64,000 nt of DNA. Origin: Pseudomicrostroma phylloplanum. Its lineage: Eukaryota > Basidiomycota > Exobasidiomycetes > Microstromatales. The first letter of the stretch is position 1; each line of letters begins with the position of its first letter. Where the stretch lies: contig BCHS01000014.1 in the NCBI GenBank assembly GCA_039545275.1, forward strand, positions 375,930 through 439,929, in the 5' to 3' direction. Positions 63,231 through 64,000 of the stretch are shown in pieces. The position numbers and the translations under genes are program-made. The notes under the pieces were generated by a model. It did not search any database, had not been told where the DNA came from, and worked only from the letters and a program-made list of their open reading frames with translations.

Positions 63231-64000
63231 ATGGACGGCTACTCTCCCACCCGCTCGGGGGCCGCCTCTTCGAGCAGGGACCAGCCTCTCCGCACCTCCT
63301 CCTCTTCCTCTACGGCGGCCATGTCCCCCTCGCGCTCCTCGCCATTTGCATACCAGCAGAAGCTCCTCGAGCGCTCGGGATCCAAGCCCGCCGCTCTCGC
63401 CGGGAGCAGTACCAGTACAGTTGGGGGCGGAATGACTCCTTCGACCAGCCTGCGCAAATACCCCATGCCGGGGGGTCATCGTCACACCAGCTCTTTCGAT
63501 CCAAGCAAGTTCGCAGCCGGCGCTACAGGGGCAATGGGCAATGGCAGTGCGAGCAGGCATGCTCTTTCGGATGGACCAGCCTCTGCCTCTGCTCCCAGGT
63601 CGGGACTAAGTGGCTCGCCTCCCAAAAGCAGCTATCGCAGTGGGATGAGCAGCGCTGCTGCCCCTTCCACTCCTCCGAGCGCGCTGGGCAACGCTGCCTC
63701 CTCCAGGGTCAATCGACACTATTCGATGCCACCAGCGCCCAGAGAGGCAGACAGCTACTCCTCCTCTTCCCAGCCACCCTCACCTGTCAAGCTCGGCAGC
63801 GTATTCCCTGGAGCACCTCGCCCCCTTTCCCCGACGAAGATGTATTACGACCGGCCTCCTTCCCCGCACAAGAGTCCAGGCAAGGACGATGCATCGTGGA
63901 TCAAGAATGGCGTTGGAGGAATCAGCAGTGCGCCTGCAGATGGAGGGTCCTTCTGGTCTCACTCTGCGGCAGGTTCACCATCTCAGGCTCCCGCTGCCGT
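63231..64000 (+). CDS. Ser/Pro-rich protein, 5' part only (cut by window end)
   Basis: The ATG at 63231 lies in a perfect GCCACCATGG context and opens a frame that stays open to the last base (256 codons plus 2 nt, no intron needed). The product starts MDGYSPTRSGAASSSRDQPL and is Ser/Pro/Ala-rich with several SP/TP sites (PPSPVKLG, PLSPTKMYY, PPSPHKSPGK), suggesting proline-directed phosphorylation. No domain is reached. It is probably the disordered N-terminus of a larger regulatory or cytoskeletal protein; the identity is unknown. Confidence 0.7.
   Translation, partial: MDGYSPTRSGAASSSRDQPLRTSSSSSTAAMSPSRSSPFAYQQKLLERSGSKPAALAGSSTSTVGGGMTPSTSLRKYPMPGGHRHTSSFDPSKFAAGATGAMGNGSASRHALSDGPASASAPRSGLSGSPPKSSYRSGMSSAAAPSTPPSALGNAASSRVNRHYSMPPAPREADSYSSSSQPPSPVKLGSVFPGAPRPLSPTKMYYDRPPSPHKSPGKDDASWIKNGVGGISSAPADGGSFWSHSAAGSPSQAPAA

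Overview
The window is nuclear DNA from a filamentous or dimorphic fungus, most likely a basidiomycete; Ustilaginomycotina or a neighbouring group is my inference, not something proven here. Genes are closely packed on both strands and protein-coding. Most have one to five short introns (about 60-110 nt) with a strikingly uniform GTGAGT donor. Gene content is typically fungal: chitin synthase, a polyamine-type drug/H+ antiporter, an NCS1 nucleobase permease, and the fused pseudouridine catabolic enzyme known from fungi. There is no bacterial operon structure, CRISPR array, rRNA or intact transposon. Exon joins below were worked out by hand from splice signals and reading-frame phase; each multi-exon model closes in frame.

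Left part (1-18.6 kb): a possible first exon leaving the window, CCDC47-like ER protein (+), nucleoporin Nup133 (-), METTL2/6-type tRNA m3C methyltransferase (+), an F-box-like protein (-), a bifunctional pseudouridine-5'-phosphate glycosidase/PfkB kinase (+), 26S proteasome ATPase Rpt4 (-), an MBD4-like HhH-GPD DNA glycosylase (+), an intron-containing tRNA-Asn(GTT) (-) and an MFS transporter (-).

Middle (18.6-49.2 kb): two-finger AN1 zinc protein (-), secreted double-CHRD protein (-), PH/C2/RasGAP protein (-), UBA3 NEDD8-activating subunit (+), NCS1 permease (+), two-RRM protein with a 13-nt microexon (-), a secreted Ser/Thr-rich ORF (+) followed by a Ser-rich single-pass membrane protein (+), chitin synthase (-) and the Bcp1/BCCIP homologue (-).

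Right part (49.2-64 kb): about 3 kb of degenerate, repeat-bearing sequence without an intact gene (the only accessory-looking stretch), then hexokinase (-), a 1219-residue disordered protein of unknown function (+), the oligosaccharyltransferase subunit Ost2/DAD1 (-), translation termination factor eRF3/Sup35 with a Q/G/Y prion-like N-terminus (+), and the start of a Ser/Pro-rich protein cut by the window end (+).

Most genes are single-copy housekeeping genes whose adjacency has no obvious functional logic beyond shared divergent promoters. Several are divergent pairs with short shared promoters: NUP133/METTL 269 bp, F-box/Psu 217 bp, RPT4/glycosylase 277 bp. I found no clear new multi-gene system. 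The observations most worth checking are the single in-frame stop inside an intron of the Psu fusion, the large insertion in the catalytic domain of the DNA glycosylase, the 13-nt microexon with an adjacent G16 tract, the possible split or joined surface-protein gene at 38-43 kb, and the decayed region at 49.5-52.4 kb.
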